Assembly: GCA_963678675.1 (NCBI GenBank)
Contig: OY783196.1
Location: forward strand, 29,304,827 to 29,368,826
Direction: 5' to 3'
Source of the DNA: Xiphydria camelus
Lineage: Eukaryota; Arthropoda; Insecta; Hymenoptera; Xiphydriidae
DNA length: 64,000 nucleotides
Made by a program: the position numbers and the translations under genes. This document shows positions 26,255 to 39,049 of the stretch, piece after piece (position 1 is the first letter of the stretch; each line of letters starts with the position of its first letter). The notes beneath the pieces are model-generated. The model saw only the letters and a program-made list of their open reading frames with translations. It ran no database searches and had not been told where the DNA came from.

Positions 26255-26682
26255 CTGAAAAACAAAGGAGACGACGGGTGTAGACAACTGGATGCGCATA
26301 GTGAAATTCCTCGGGCTCGCGTGTTTTGCGTGCCTCGCGGAGGGTGGAGCCGCGTGCGAGGAGAGGCGAAATGACGCATGGGGCGCGCGTGCTCTCCTCG
26401 AGGTTTCCGGCAGACGATTTAATAATAATTATCGCCGCGATGATTATGCCGATAAAGCCGGCTTTGCCGTCGGGGAGCTTAAGGAAATTCGCGCGGCTAT
26501 AAAGGGCGCGAGAAGGACGAGACTCCCGGGCGATGCGTTCTTCCCGCGGCGCGAGTCGAGGGAAACGGGCGGCGAATAAATTCCATTACGTCGCTCGCGG
26601 TAATTTGATACGGCTGGCGATAAGCGGTTCGGTCGCATGTGTTTTCGTTTGGATCGGGGGAAGTTTTCCATTCGACGGTGTA

Positions 26683-27320
26683 CACGGAGAAAAATAGTTT
26701 AGTCAAAATGACAAAACTCATCTGGATAAACGAATCTAGTCGTTTCGAACAACATACTTGAAAGTTGAACCGAATATTTAGTCATTCCGACTGCATATTT
26801 ATTTTTTTAATCTGAGTCGGTAAAAGTAACTAAAATCCAGTGAATACGAGTATAAGGTTACATACTGGAATTTCAGGAATCTTCTATTCACTGATTTTCA
26901 GTGATTTTCACTGATTTAGATTAAGAGAGTAGTTATTTTGACTACACGTCTGGTTATTCTAACGAGAAAATGATCAGTTTTTTCAGACAGATGGAGGATC
27001 CATAATTCGTCAAACGGTTTGGTTATGGTCTCTGGAATTTTCATTAACCCTGTAAGGTTCACGCTATTATATTTCAATTTCAAAATATGGTTTGCTTACT
27101 ACGTATAAAAAAAATACCTACAAACCTTGTTTATATGAATATATTAAAATATATTAAAGCAATTGTTATAGAAAAAAGTCAAGTTTGTAGTTGTTACCAA
27201 ATGTTAACATATAGGTGTACAATTCATAAAAAATGTTGTAGGATACCTAAAAGTTCGTTGTAGCCATATGGTTACAAGATCCCTTACAGGGTTAAATTGA
27301 CCAGGTTATTTTTCACAGTG
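26683..27320. mobile_element. Palindromic element family D, copy 1, with nested MITE
   Basis: Ends CACGGAGAAAAATAGTTTAG and complement of CACTGTGAAAAATAACCTGG, with TA on both sides (26681-26682, 27321-27322). Interior has gtcaaaatgac and ttattttgactacac. A TTAA-flanked MITE sits near its right end. Second copy at 51014. Confidence 0.75.
27044..27295. mobile_element. piggyBac-like MITE nested in a family-D element
   Basis: TTAACCCTGTAAGG at the left and CCTTACAGGGTTAA at the right are perfect 14-bp inverted ends including the TTAA target. About 244 bp, AT-rich, no ORF. Removing it restores the family-D arm. Confidence 0.85.
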
Positions 27321-27975
27321 TAGATCGTTTTATTTCAACGGCGAGTGACGAGCGTCGATATGAAAGGATCGCACTTTCGCATCAAACTGTATCTATAATA
27401 GATCAGGTGTCGGTACGCCAGAAATTCTGAAGGCTATTTGCGCGTGTTCCTTATCTCGAAAGTACGATCGATCCGAGCTGCGATCGATCGTAAGATAGGG
27501 GATGAAATACGGTAAACGCCTCGTTCTTTCGAGCCATTGTGCCTCGCGGTGGAATTAAAAGCAACCTCCTTACCGTACCGATGCGGCCACCTGCGGCCTT
27601 GGATTTAGATAAGACACGCGCGGAAACATCGCGGGAGAGGCTCGCTTCCATTTTCGCTTCGTTTTGTCGGGGCGGGGGGGTAATGGGGAGAGCGCGGTTC
27701 GATGTTTGCTCGCGGTTCACGCGCCTCTGTACGGTGTCCCGGGCACGCGACTGTTATACTAAATTAGCTGTAAACAATGGAGGAAGGGGGTCGATGCCGC
27801 CGAAGATAGGGGCGCGACGTTAAGTATTCCGCGGATAAGGGACATCGTTCGCTACCACCTTCGTGACGTCAAATAAATATACCGATATACGCCCTACTTT
27901 TCTTCCTCCCGTCCCTTTGGTTCGCTCGCACTCGCAGTCGACGGGCGGAAATTGCATGTAAGGAAATACGCTGCA

Positions 27976-28209
27976 ACTCGAGTGGAAAAATTCCATATAT
28001 TTTGTATATGAGTCATATGTGGATTTCGCCATACATGGACTATATATGATTTCTATATTAACCATATTAGTACTATGTTTGGATTTTTAAATGTTTGTAT
28101 AATACATATATAGTCCGTATATGGTTAATATAGAAATCATATATAATCCATGTATTACCAAATCCACATATGGATCATATACAAAATATACAGAACTATT
28201 CCACCTGGG
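27976..28209. mobile_element. Palindromic element family G, copy 2
   Basis: Ends ctcgagtggaaaaattccat and complement of gttcccaggtggaatagttc. Arms: catacatggactatatatga, ttctatattaaccatatt; centre ggatttttaaatgtttg. Confidence 0.85.
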
Positions 28210-29130
28210 AACGGACTGCGAATTGCATGCCATCGATTGTGTCGTGTCGATGCTGATCATTTCGGGTGAACATAATTCCAAATATTCTCTCTCAGTGTAG
28301 CTCTAATCTACACTATTTGATTGATTATCAGCGCAGCTCGATAAGCGATATAGTTGCACCGTCGCTAATCGGATCGATCGGACGTGTTTATAAACGGAAT
28401 ATGTATAGAATCCGGGGAAGAAATGAAAAGGAGGGAAAATGTATATAAGTAAATTGTAATCGAAAAAAGGAGATACAGAAATGAGAGCGGGGTTCATATT
28501 TGCAATTTTCGCAGGATGTAACGTCCGCTCGGCTTTGATAACTAGGCTTTGCAATTGCCGTTGGAGGAGCGACAATTTTAGCCCGCTATCGAAAGCTGCG
28601 ACCATTCAGCGAAATCATTTCGCTGGGAACTCTGGCTTCTCGTAGCAGGCGGGTTGATTTGATCGAAGGGTCGGTATAGATCCACGAGGCGGAACGCGGT
28701 TGTAGTATAGGTATCCATAGAGAAGTTGCCGCCGTCCCGTCCATCTCGCTCGAACGGTCGAGCGAGCTTTTGCATTCGTTCGAGTTATTCGGCGGAACGG
28801 GTAAAACGAGAAGAAAGTCAGTTTCAATGCGAAGTCCGCGGCAGGTGGTTGAGGGTGGGAGGGCGGCCAGCGGGACGGCGGAGACGGATATTCATTATAG
28901 ACGCCATAACTTGGTAACCTCGGAGCGACGATTAACTCCCGACAAAAGAAAGTAATTTAAAGGAGGGGAAATGGAATAGAAACGTGTCGGACGATGGATA
29001 TGTAGAGCGGACGCTAAAGGGAGAAAGTCTGGGGGTGAAATGTATTCTGGACGAGGAGACGATTGTTTCGCTCGGGGAACTGCGCGAATATTCGCGCTAA
29101 AAATATTGGAACTCCCCTTTCAATTCTCCA

Positions 29131-29594
29131 CACCGAGAAAAATAATTTCTCGTGTCAAAAGAATATTTCCTTCAATCAAAAATACGATATATATAAGTCC
29201 GGGATGAAGTCACGGTTTTCTTCGAGGAAGAATATATTGGACGCGGGCTCTAGTGATCGTTTTTGTTTTTCGCGCAGAAAGAATTTCTCGTTCCAACGAA
29301 GGTGCGCTAAAAATTCCGCGGTGTAGATCTATATAAATAGATCACTTTTTTGGTGTTGGATTGCAATGGCGTAAGACTGAGTAACACCAGTTGTGGTATG
29401 CATATTATAGTTCCACACCGTTTTGAAATGGTGTTAAAAATTAACACCACTTTTTTTACCGTGTACTCTTGCATCAAGAATATAAATATATTCTTCGACC
29501 AAGAATTTGTATTCTTAAAAATTTGTAAGGATCATGACGTGTTCTTGATTCAAAAGGTGCATTTTCTCGACACTAACAACCATTTCTCTCAGTC
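29131..29594. mobile_element. Palindromic element family F, copy 2, with an inserted segment
   Basis: Starts CACCGAGAAAAATAATTTCT and ends ccatttctctcagt. It shares with 25585-25873 the segments cacggttttcttcg, cgcgcagaaagaatttct, caacgaagg, catcaagaatata and gaccaagaatttgtattct. About 150 bp (29318-29464) is absent from the other copies. Confidence 0.75.
29318..29464. mobile_element. Probable nested insertion in family-F copy 2
   Basis: Segment bounded by gcggtgtag and ttaccgtgta. It contains repeated gtgtt(a/g) motifs and an internal inverted pair tggtgtt / aacacca, and is not found in the other F copies. Exact ends are uncertain. Confidence 0.5.
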
Positions 29595-30240
29595 CACGAA
29601 GCAGAGCGAACGCGGAACGCCCTCTTCATTCCCTCTGCCGCGTCCTACGTCAAAAGCGAGGAGTAGCGGCGTCACGCTTAATCCCGCGACCGACTGCGTT
29701 TAAACAAGTGTCCCTCGGGTCCCGCGAAAAGAGAATTCCAGAAACTATACACGCGCATAATCCAGCATTCCCTGAAGCGACTAGCTCGCTTCCTCCCATT
29801 CATTAAATAAACGATAGGAAATGGACTCGCGCATACGGTGCGATACACTTTGATTTTCCGAATGTGCGTCGACGGCTACTGTACCGCGCGCCCGCCACTG
29901 TTTACCGAAGCAGCGCGCGTAGGCATACCATACGCACATCCAGTAGTCGCGGGGACTCGGCGCGGCGTTACGGGTTACGAGAGCTCTGTGGAGTTGAGCG
30001 GGGGAAACGAGGAACGATAAAAAAAAGGAGAAGGAGGGGAGCGAGCGAAAGTCGACCGCGGGAGCACGTCCACGCGAGATGGAACGACGCGTTGCAAAAC
30101 GGCGCTAAAGGGAGGGACGGACTTTCGGGCCGCTCACCTCGCAGCGTACGCACTTAGGGTTTCTCGAGCGGTACAGGGGCTTTTTCCCTGCTAAAAGTTA
30201 GTCCACTGAAGTACAGTAACACTCTAAAGTATGTTCTTCG

Positions 30241-30333
30241 TGCGATGTGGCAACAACGTTTGACGTACAGTAGTATGTGTGCCCAAAACATCTGGTCATG
30301 CATCTGTACGTCATGCAACGTTGCCACATTGAC
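30241..30333. repeat. Hairpin, about 26-bp arms
   Basis: gatgtggcaacaacgtttga-cgtacag pairs with ctgtacgtca-tgcaacgttgccaca. The loop contains agtagtatgtgtgccc. May be a small MITE or the core of one. Confidence 0.6.
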
Positions 30334-31907
30334 TTATCAAAGGTTAAATTTATAAAGAACAATTAATAAAAAAAAATAACAGGCTTCTTAATGAACGTGA
30401 AAATTGGTACAGATGATTTTAGTTCATTAAACTAGCTGTTCAAAAAATTTCAGAATTTTTTCACTATTTTTCTCAGAAATATCGCGGTTTGGTAGCTTAT
30501 AACCCATGAGAACACATGTTGTTTTGTTGTTCAAAAATCTTTGCAACGAGCTTCCTAAAAGACTTGAAAATTTAACTGAATTTTTTCTTTACTTCAATCT
30601 ACCGAATCCATTTTCAAGCATTTCTCACTATTTTCCGTATAACGCTCGAGAATCCTTAAGCTTCGCATCAACGCGACCGATTCGCGCTCGCGCGAATACG
30701 AGTACGCAAGGACGATGTCACCGTGGAAACGCTCGTTGTCGCGTGTACGCACCGGGGAGCGGAGGAGGTGCAGCGAAGCGGTAAACGCCCGGCAGAGCGG
30801 ACGCGACGCAACCGGGAATAATGGCCCCGACGTCATCGTCGAGGGAATCGATCATTCCCGGCGAGCGCGATAACCGCGCGGGCCCGCGTGACACCGCCCC
30901 GTGGACGTGCCTCTGAAACTGAGGGCCTCCCCCTCCGGCCGACGGGGACGAGGCCCCGAGATGTTTCAGGAATTTCGAATTAATGCGCCTGTGGCATGTT
31001 TCCGGTTACAGCTCCCGACAAACTGTCGGGTTAATTAACGAGAACTTTGCCGGTGCATATTGCAACTGCGGAATGGATGCACCGCGGCGGCGGCGCGAGG
31101 GAAATGCGGTCGACTTTGCGAACCGTCGGACGGCGGGATGACCGTGTATACCCGCGCGCTTCCGTTAGATATGTCGGGGCCGGCGAACGCGATCGATCGA
31201 TGAAAACGCGGGGGCGAAAGACGGAGTGTAGAGCAGAACGCTCGAGTTAGCCCCTGCTTTCCGTCAGGAGCAACGGCGACGAGGGCTCATCCGTACCTAC
31301 AGCAGCCATGGCTGAAGCTCGTCCGCTCCTCTCTCTTCGTCGCGCTTCACTTCAACTCGATCGCTCTTTCGCTGGACGCGAGAGAAGAAAGAGAGAGAGC
31401 GAACGAATAAAATTGGAAGTGGCTTTTTCACGTAGCGCGCGCGATTGCTCGGACGCCGGTCGGTCAATAGCGAACGATTGGCCGTGGCGTAAGATCCGCG
31501 CGCCCCACGAACGCGTTCATTGTTCTCTCGAGAGGAAGAGGAGTGCCGATGCGCTCTCTCCGAGTAACGGCATTCCCGCGGGGCGCTTCGGTTCGATATA
31601 TATCCCCCGGGGGAGACGGGAATCCGTACCTCGCGCTGCACAGTGGGTATATTCCTGCGGGTCGAACGCGAGGATCGGAAGCGACCGCTGGGGGGTCGGT
31701 CCGAGAGGAACGGTGGAATTAGCGCGGGTACCGAATTTATAACAATTTACTTCGCGCATTTTCCCCTCAGATAATCTTCGTATCCTGATTTATCTGCGGA
31801 CGACGCGCCTGACCCTTCTTTGCGGACGATTCGCCGAGTGTGATGGATGACCGAGATTTATCTCTCCTTAATTTTCTGCGTACGGCGAATGTTGTTATGA
31901 TATTTTA

Positions 31908-32098
31908 CACTGAGAAAAAAAAGGTTAAAATTTATTCTGTTAGAAGGATAATCTGAGTACGAAAGGTAAAACAGATCAAAAATTATCCTTCCAGGGTATA
32001 AAATTTAACCTTCCTTAGAATAATTTTCGATCCACTTTACCTTTCGTACTCGGATTATCCTTCTAACAGAATAATTTTCAATCTTTTTTTTCTCAGTG
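31908..32098. mobile_element. Palindromic element family A, copy 3
   Basis: Ends CACTGAGAAAAAAAAGG and complement; TA on both sides (31906-31907, 32099-32100). Arms as in copies 1, 2 and 4. Confidence 0.88.
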
Positions 32099-32110
32099 TA
32101 TAACGCGGTA

Positions 32111-32342
32111 CACGGAGGAAAAAATGCAGTAGATTTAACCGCATCGACGGTTGCGGATGGGGGAACACAGATCTAGTTATTTGGACTGATAATAATTGAC
32201 TGGAACGAACTACAGCCTGTTTCCTTCGAATAGCCGTTAATCGCTATACCTATAGCCAAAGCTTTATCAGCCGAAGCGAGTAATTCTGCATTCCCCCACC
32301 TGTAAACGCTGATTTAATCGAATACGCCATTTTTTCTCAGTG
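32111..32342. mobile_element. Palindromic element family E, copy 1
   Basis: Ends CACGGAGGAAAAAATGCAGT and complement of CACTGAGAAAAAATGGCGTA. Inner arms gatttaaccgc...gatgggggaa pair with ttcccccacctgtaaacgctgatttaatc. Begins 12 bp after family-A copy 3. Confidence 0.8.
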
Positions 32343-33565
32343 CATTATAAAACACGCCTGTATTGCAAGCGATGAAAATTGCATTTTCGATGGTGAATCG
32401 GAATTATATAGCGATCTTTGTACTTTAACGCGAAGGGGGCGTAACCCGATACAGACGCCCGAGGTTCGCCGTATTTGCGTGACCGCGTACAAAATTAACG
32501 AGACCTTTCTGCTCCCGTCACTCCGGCTTAGCGTTGAATTCGTAATACACGACGAAGCGGGCGGCGTGACGTTCCTATCGCAACCGGCATTCACCCGTGC
32601 GCGGCTGATTGGCGTCCGGGAAATATTCACGCGGCCGGGGAAGATCACCGAGATTTCTCGCAGCCCTCGGAGTAAATCGAGAAACGGTAGCCGTCGACCG
32701 TGGCGATTAACGTCTTCGTATATCGACGCGCTCGCGTGTCGAATCGTCGCTCGTAGACACGTACACCGCGCGAGAGAATGTGGACGTCCACGTGAACTAT
32801 CGCCGGTTCGGTGTACAACGGCCAATCGCGAGACTCGCGCGCCGCATAAACGCGGAGAAACTCCGCGAGTGCGACATAACGGCACCGCAAATTGAGCCGG
32901 TAAATTTCGCGCGCTCCGATTTAAATAGCCGCCGCGCTCGGGTAGTGCGAAAAGTGGGAAATCGTCGCGGCGATATCGCGGGCGATCAAGACCGGCGAAA
33001 ACACGGAAAGGGAAATAAAGCTCCAGAGATTTATGCGGATTTAGGCGCGGCTTAGCTCGTCGCGCGAATCGTATCGAATTCCCAAAGGACTGTTTAATAG
33101 GTAGAGCGCTCGCATTCCATCCTACGTCTTGGTAATTGTTACGCAACTGCAGTTGGCAGCGATTGAAGCGTTACAGAGAAGCAGGAGAGAGAGAGAACGA
33201 GATAAAGGACTAACACGGCCAACTTTCCATTATCGCAAACAGAATTGAATATGGAGGAGATGTTTGCACCCGCGCCCGCGCGCGGTTTATCGGTTCGCGT
33301 TGCCTACAATTCCCTCGCGTCCCCCCTCCGACGGCATTCCCTTCCGGTACTCTCCACCGACGCTTTGTATTTCAGCGGTGAAATAATTATTAGCGAGGTT
33401 GGCACTTTGGGTCGGGTTCTGTTCGATGGTCGAGTGCCGACCTTCGTTGCCCTTCCCCTCTTCCTTCTTCTCCCTCTTCTCTCCTCTCATTATCGTTATT
33501 TGCACGTGTTTATAACGTCATTTCTTCGTCAAATCGCTCGCCCCTTTCCAAACTCATTTTCGCGT

Positions 33566-33824
33566 CCCAGGCGGAAAAGTTCGGTATATTTTGTATATAA
33601 TTTATATGTGATCTTGGTCGTATACGGATTATATATGATTTTTATATTACCATATACGGACTATATACAGATTTTTGAAAATGTTTGTATATATATATAT
33701 AATCCGTATATAGTCTCTTCATATGGTTATAACATAGAAATCATATATAATCCATATATGACCAAGACCACATATGAATATGGATTATATACCTAGAAGA
33801 TATATCGAATTTTTTCATCTGGGG
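33566..33824. mobile_element. Palindromic element family G, copy 3
   Basis: Ends cccaggcggaaaagttcggt and complement of ccccagatgaaaaaattcga. Arms include cgtatacggattatatatga and the centre atttttgaaaatgtttg, with a short (TA)n. Confidence 0.85.
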
Positions 33825-33842
33825 TGGTATACAAATTGCAGG

Positions 33843-34056
33843 CTAGACCGAAGCGAATCGGATCACAGGGCGAATTGGATCATAGATCCATATTTCTTAA
33901 ATTGTGTTCAAAATGAGCATTTCGATAGCTCGTATTAATTCTTTCCTCTCCAATGAAGTATTACGAACGATAGAAATGCTCATTTGTTCCACAATTTAAA
34001 AAATACAGATCTATGATTCGATTCATCCTCTGATCCGATTTGCCTCGATCTACCCT
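33843..34056. mobile_element. Palindromic element family H, copy 1
   Basis: Left ctagaccgaagcgaatcgga and complement of agggtagatcgaggcaaatc. Arms also share atcatagatc.ata...ttaaattgtg and atgagcatttc.at.g.tcgta. Starts 19 bp after G copy 3; family members G and H are also associated at 45.7-46.1 kb. Confidence 0.8.
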
Positions 34057-34626
34057 ACAGCGATTGATGCATAACGATCGCAGCCAATTTGCGCTGCTCG
34101 GCTATTCGTCCGTGTCATTCATCTCCGTGCTTCCAAAAAATTCGTCAGATTTCACCGGAGGAGGCTGTGATACTCGCGAGGGCAAAGCAAACGTATTGCA
34201 ACGTCGTAAGGAATCTGACCAACGCAGCCGTCCAGCCGGAAGCACCACAGAGAGACCTGATTATTATCATCGACCCTACACTCCTTCCTCTCTTCCCTCT
34301 CAGCTACACACGAGGGCACCACACAGCCGCCGAGTCTCACGCGAAGCACGCGTACACGCACGTACACGCGTCGTACCCTTTCCACGTAGCTGAAAGAATA
34401 TCACAGGGATTTCTCAACGGGGTGGTTTCGACCCCGATGAACGCGAGGGAAATACGAAAAGGAGTCCCTTACCGAGAATCCCTCGTATAGGTACTACGAG
34501 AAGCGACGGCCACATTTTCCCCCGCAGCTGACTTTTCCCCGTGTGTCTCTCCCGTCGACGTCTCCCACCCCTCGGCGTAGGTAAAACTTAGGTAAGAATT
34601 CGAGCGACCGACCATATTGTCCCGAT

Positions 34627-34640
34627 CCCCCCCCCCCCCC
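34627..34640 (+). repeat. C homopolymer (14)
   Basis: Run of C; longer C-rich runs lie at 41807-41821, 47834-47861 and 51971-51998. Confidence 0.95.
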
Positions 34641-35163
34641 GCTTCTCTCATTCTTATTCCAGACGAGCATCTTCGTTCCTAACAATCTCGAGCTTCTCTC
34701 TAGCTATACTCCTCGCGGAAACGAGATGTCGGATAATCGTGCATTACCCCGTACACGTGTACGTACACGAATTTCGACGACAACGAGGAACGTTGTTCAG
34801 CCGTCGCTCCTCCTTTCTCTCTCTTCCGCTGCCGCGAGACTCACTCGCACTTTCGCGATCGCCGTCCAAGTTTATTTGCCAATTTTCCTGCTCGGCGAAC
34901 TGCTCTCCGCGCGCCGAAATGTGCACGGGACGTTCCGCGCGACGTTGCTGAACGGAAGGGGAGATGTGTGGGTTCGGAATGCCGCGAAGATCGAAATTAA
35001 GCTTGCTTTAATCGCGAGTATTTTGTCCGACGTTGTTTTATGCAATTTTTCGTGAATATTGACATTTCGGAAAATTTATCAAGCGGTCGTGTCCTGTGCG
35101 ATGAGCTTTTTAGCCTTCGATTTTATATCTCTAAAGAAATACGAGATGTCGGTGATTCATGTG

Positions 35164-35358
35164 CACTGAGAAAAAAAAAGATTAAAATTTATGCTGTTTC
35201 AGAAGGATAACCTGAGTACGAAAGATAAAACAGATCAAAAATTATCCTTTCAGGGTATAAAATTTAACCTTCCTTAGAATAATTTTCGATCCACTTTACC
35301 TTTCGTACTCAGATTATCCTTCTACAGAATAATTTTTAATCTTTTGTTTTTCTCAGTG
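35164..35358. mobile_element. Palindromic element family A, copy 4
   Basis: Ends CACTGAGAAAAAAAAAGATT and complement. Flanked by TG on both sides instead of TA. Arms as in the other copies with small indels. Confidence 0.88.
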
Positions 35359-38268
35359 TGTGATACGATTTTTTTTCCCCTCGAATATTATCAATATCTC
35401 GGTCTCCCTTTACGTCAGAGAAGCTTGAATTTCTCCGAAAAATCGATGAGATATCGGTACAGCAGTTTACATATTTTATACGCGATTCGTCCCATTCGAA
35501 GGAAATCGCTATTTCTGAAAGAGCGAATTGCCGATTCCAAGTCGAACGCCACGTAGGTACGCGTATCGCATCGACGAAACCCGCGAGCGGTTTTGCGACA
35601 TCACATATTCTTCGTAGCGCCGTTTCCTCTCTATATACCGTGGGGTATCCCTCCCCTCCGCGATCTACACAATTTCCCGAAATACGAGCGCGCGCGACCG
35701 TCGATCGGTTTGTCGCCTGCAGCGGCGCGCGCGGAGTGGCGGAAACAATAATGCCCGCGTCAACAATTGCTGACGACTCACTTTTTGCGAATTTCGGATG
35801 AAAAGGTCGTGGAGCGCGGAGGGCGAGGTCCTCCGGACAAAAAGCCGTCGACCCGCGGGAGACCGGGCCCCCGACAAATACGTCCGATGAACGAAAACTA
35901 ATTGTATTTACTCCGACGCGGCGACCGAAGTCACCGGCGCGAAGAGATAGCGGTTCCAATATCATCGGATTCTCCTCGATACTCGAAGCGCGAATCAGCT
36001 CGCGGCTCCTCGACGGAGAACCGCGGAAACGCGGTCGCGGAGCAGAGTTCGCGCTTGCCCCGAGCGATTCGATTTGCCATTATCGTCGACTCGTTAAGTC
36101 GCTCGGAAGTGAGATCGTTAGCGAAAACTTGAATGGAGGAGGGAATCGATATCGCCGTATAAATTGGTTTATCGGGCGAAAATTTTGCTCGGGGTTCGGT
36201 TCGAATATATCGATTCGCTTTATTTTCTCTCGGAAGTGCCACCGATATTTCTCATACAGGTACCTATAATGTATTCGGAATACGAAAGTCAATTATTTTA
36301 TTTTCATCCTTTCATATCACGCGAGAGTAGTCGAGACTCGAATCGCTCGACGCTATTTGCGATGAGCGTAAATTTTAGACAGCCTTGCGCGGATGACCGC
36401 ATCGTTGAGAGTTGAGCGGAATTACGTCATAACCCATCACGCCACTACACAGAGAACAAAAATTAGTCGGATCTACTGAAAATTACTCGCGGGGTCGCAG
36501 GTAATTATCAATTTATATCAATGACATTTTGTAATACGTCAATTCGACGTCTCTCCCTTACAATCACGTGAAGTAGTACCTGTGTGATTGCGGGAAAGAA
36601 GTATCTAATTAATATATGAAAAAAGATGTAATTTTTAGTAAATCAAATTAATTTTTTCTTCCTTTTTTGCGTGATTATTTTTCCACCGGATTAAATCGTC
36701 TTTGTACTAGGTACTTCGGAGAGACAAAACCGATTTTCGAATTTCTCCGTCGAATTCGCGTCTACAATTTTCCCGAGCTCTGTATCCACAAGACAAATAG
36801 TGCTTCTATTACTCCATTATCATTCGTCGAAACGTATGGCGTACCTCGCGGGAGACTCGGTTACCGCGCGTTAAAAGAGACGTTCCCACGGCCCCGCGGA
36901 CGTCGTGGCTGGTCGTTTCGCGTAGTTTACGGTGGGCGTGAATTTTGAACGTCCCGACAGTTGACTGCGCCGTTAAACTTCGCGGCCATGCGTCACGCGG
37001 ACTAATGACGATTCCCGGATGGCTCCGCTAACAACGCTCGTTTCCAGCGGTGCTCCAGTTTTGTCGCCGGGACGTATTTACGAGAGTTCCTTCCCGCTTT
37101 TTATTAGTTATCGATATCTATATCAGTCGATATATCCGCGCGCGGATGACACGCGCGATCGTCGCGCGTTACCGTATCGCGCTATAAAACTGAATCGTTA
37201 TACGAATATAGGCGAGGGGATCGAAAGAACATGAAAGGCAACGAGACTATCGTCGTTCGATGATGTTCACGTTGAACGAAAAATTTGTATGATTTATGTG
37301 GACATTTTCTTTCAGCGGTGTATTATATTTTCCACTGTACACGAGGATTATATCAATTGGTAGATTAGAAATCAGGTCAAATTAATGTTAATCGTGGTAT
37401 CAGTTGTAATAATTAGATAATAGAGGAATATCGGTTGAAATTCAAGAATCTCCCTGATAAAAAGGTTCTGATAAGCATGTGCGCGCCTCAAAACGAGTCG
37501 TTCCGAAGTTACGAGCGCGTCGTAAAACGAGGTAGTCCCGTTAATCAACGTAATGACTGTATAACCAATTTAGTTTGACTTTTATTCACGCGGCGTTAAA
37601 TTCTCTTTTATGACATCCGAAATTACTTTATCCGTAATTTTAGAGAGTAACAATATCCTCGTCAATTTCAAATTAAGTACAATACGAATATGAAGAAAAT
37701 AAATTTGGAATGTGAAATCTGCTTCCTCGCACGCGGTGCATAGTATTCCGCATCATCGAGGTGCGTTCCTCCTTTGAGCACGTATGACTTAATTGCTTAA
37801 CTTCGTATCCCGTACAGGATGGGGAAGTTACGCCGAGTTGTTAATTGGGGATCAGGTATCAAAATATTGTACGGGGCGATGTCTGAGGGATGTGGTTTGG
37901 ATATAGTTGAATTGTGCATGCATCCCGTAATTATATTGCAACGGCAATTTGCGCTAACGAACGGACGCAAATCGAGGAGAGCTGCACTAAGCGTTAACCG
38001 TATAAGGTGATCAGAGATCGTAGTTTTTTTTATTACATCGAGTAAAATAATTGAGAGCAATATTTTTCGATAAATATATGAAAAATTATTCATTTCTCAA
38101 GCGCAGGTCAGATGAGGAACTCGCTCGTTCGATCTCGCGCAATAACAACCGCTCCTTTCTGCAACTCTCTACATTTCCCCCTCTTCAAAAATAACGACTT
38201 TTCACAGAACGCTCGGTCTCCTCGGTACGTGATAAAAAACATATCCCTTCGCCCCGTTCACTCATTCC

Positions 38269-38270
<2 letters not shown>

Positions 38271-38306
<36 letters not shown>
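38271..38306 (+). repeat. (CT)n microsatellite
   Basis: 18 CT units. Confidence 0.95.
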
Positions 38307-38311
<5 letters not shown>

Positions 38312-39049
38312 GGCCATCATACAACTCATATTTCCACCGGCAGAGCGCAAAATGCGCGACGCGCCTGTTCATTTTTTTTTTCCTCCCCCACCGCATGACC
38401 GCGAACGCGCGGTTGCGAAACCCGGACGAAGAGAATATAAGGGTATAAAGAGGGAGGAGAACGGAAACTGACAGAGAAAGAAAGCGCGAGGAAGAAAGAG
38501 AAAGAGAGAGCTTATAACGAAACGAGATACTCCAATTGTTAACGGCGAGCAATTCCGCGCGAAATATTTGCGTGCGGCCGCCAGTCGTATACCTACTACC
38601 CGTAAGGCACGTAAGCGCGTTACATGCGCGCGCGCCTCACGCTTTGTACATTCGCGTTTACCGTATTTGCGCGGGGCGCGCGAGCACCCGCGCTTTTAGA
38701 GGGTTCGCCGTTACGGCAGTCACACGGAAGGCTGGATTAGCCGCGGCTAATAAAGAAGGACAAAGCGCGATTGCCGCGGCCGGTGAAGGAGACACAAAGG
38801 ATCGCCGCGAGTTATATTCGGACCGATGTTATTTCCGCGGTGTGCGCGGCCCCTCGTGTTGATGCGGTCGGCCGGATACGGTGGAGAGTGACGCGCGAAA
38901 TTGGACGATGCTCTTCTTTATTTCACTGCCGAGCACGGAAATCTTCCGGGAATCGGATAACTCTGTCGTTCGCTCTGTCGCGGTGTCCGAGTCCGCGGGA
39001 CATTTTTCGTTCTGCAGGCGGACGAGATAAATTGGATTGGCCGTGATGA

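Noticed and set aside
26292..26579. 95-codon plus-strand ORF with a signal-peptide-like start (MRIVKFLGLACFACLAEGG)
   Set aside because: It lies 38 bp from exon 2 on the opposite strand in CpG-rich DNA; the rest is Arg-rich without cysteine or cleavage pattern, and one hydrophobic start among many ORFs is expected by chance.
32337..33146. 269-codon minus-strand ORF
   Set aside because: Runs into a family-E element end and has no domain; stop-poor GC-rich sequence explains it.
34089..34300. Plus-strand frame reading I-S-P-E-E-A-V-I-L-A-R-A-K-Q
   Set aside because: Looks helical, but the acceptor lacks a pyrimidine tract and no family is recognised.
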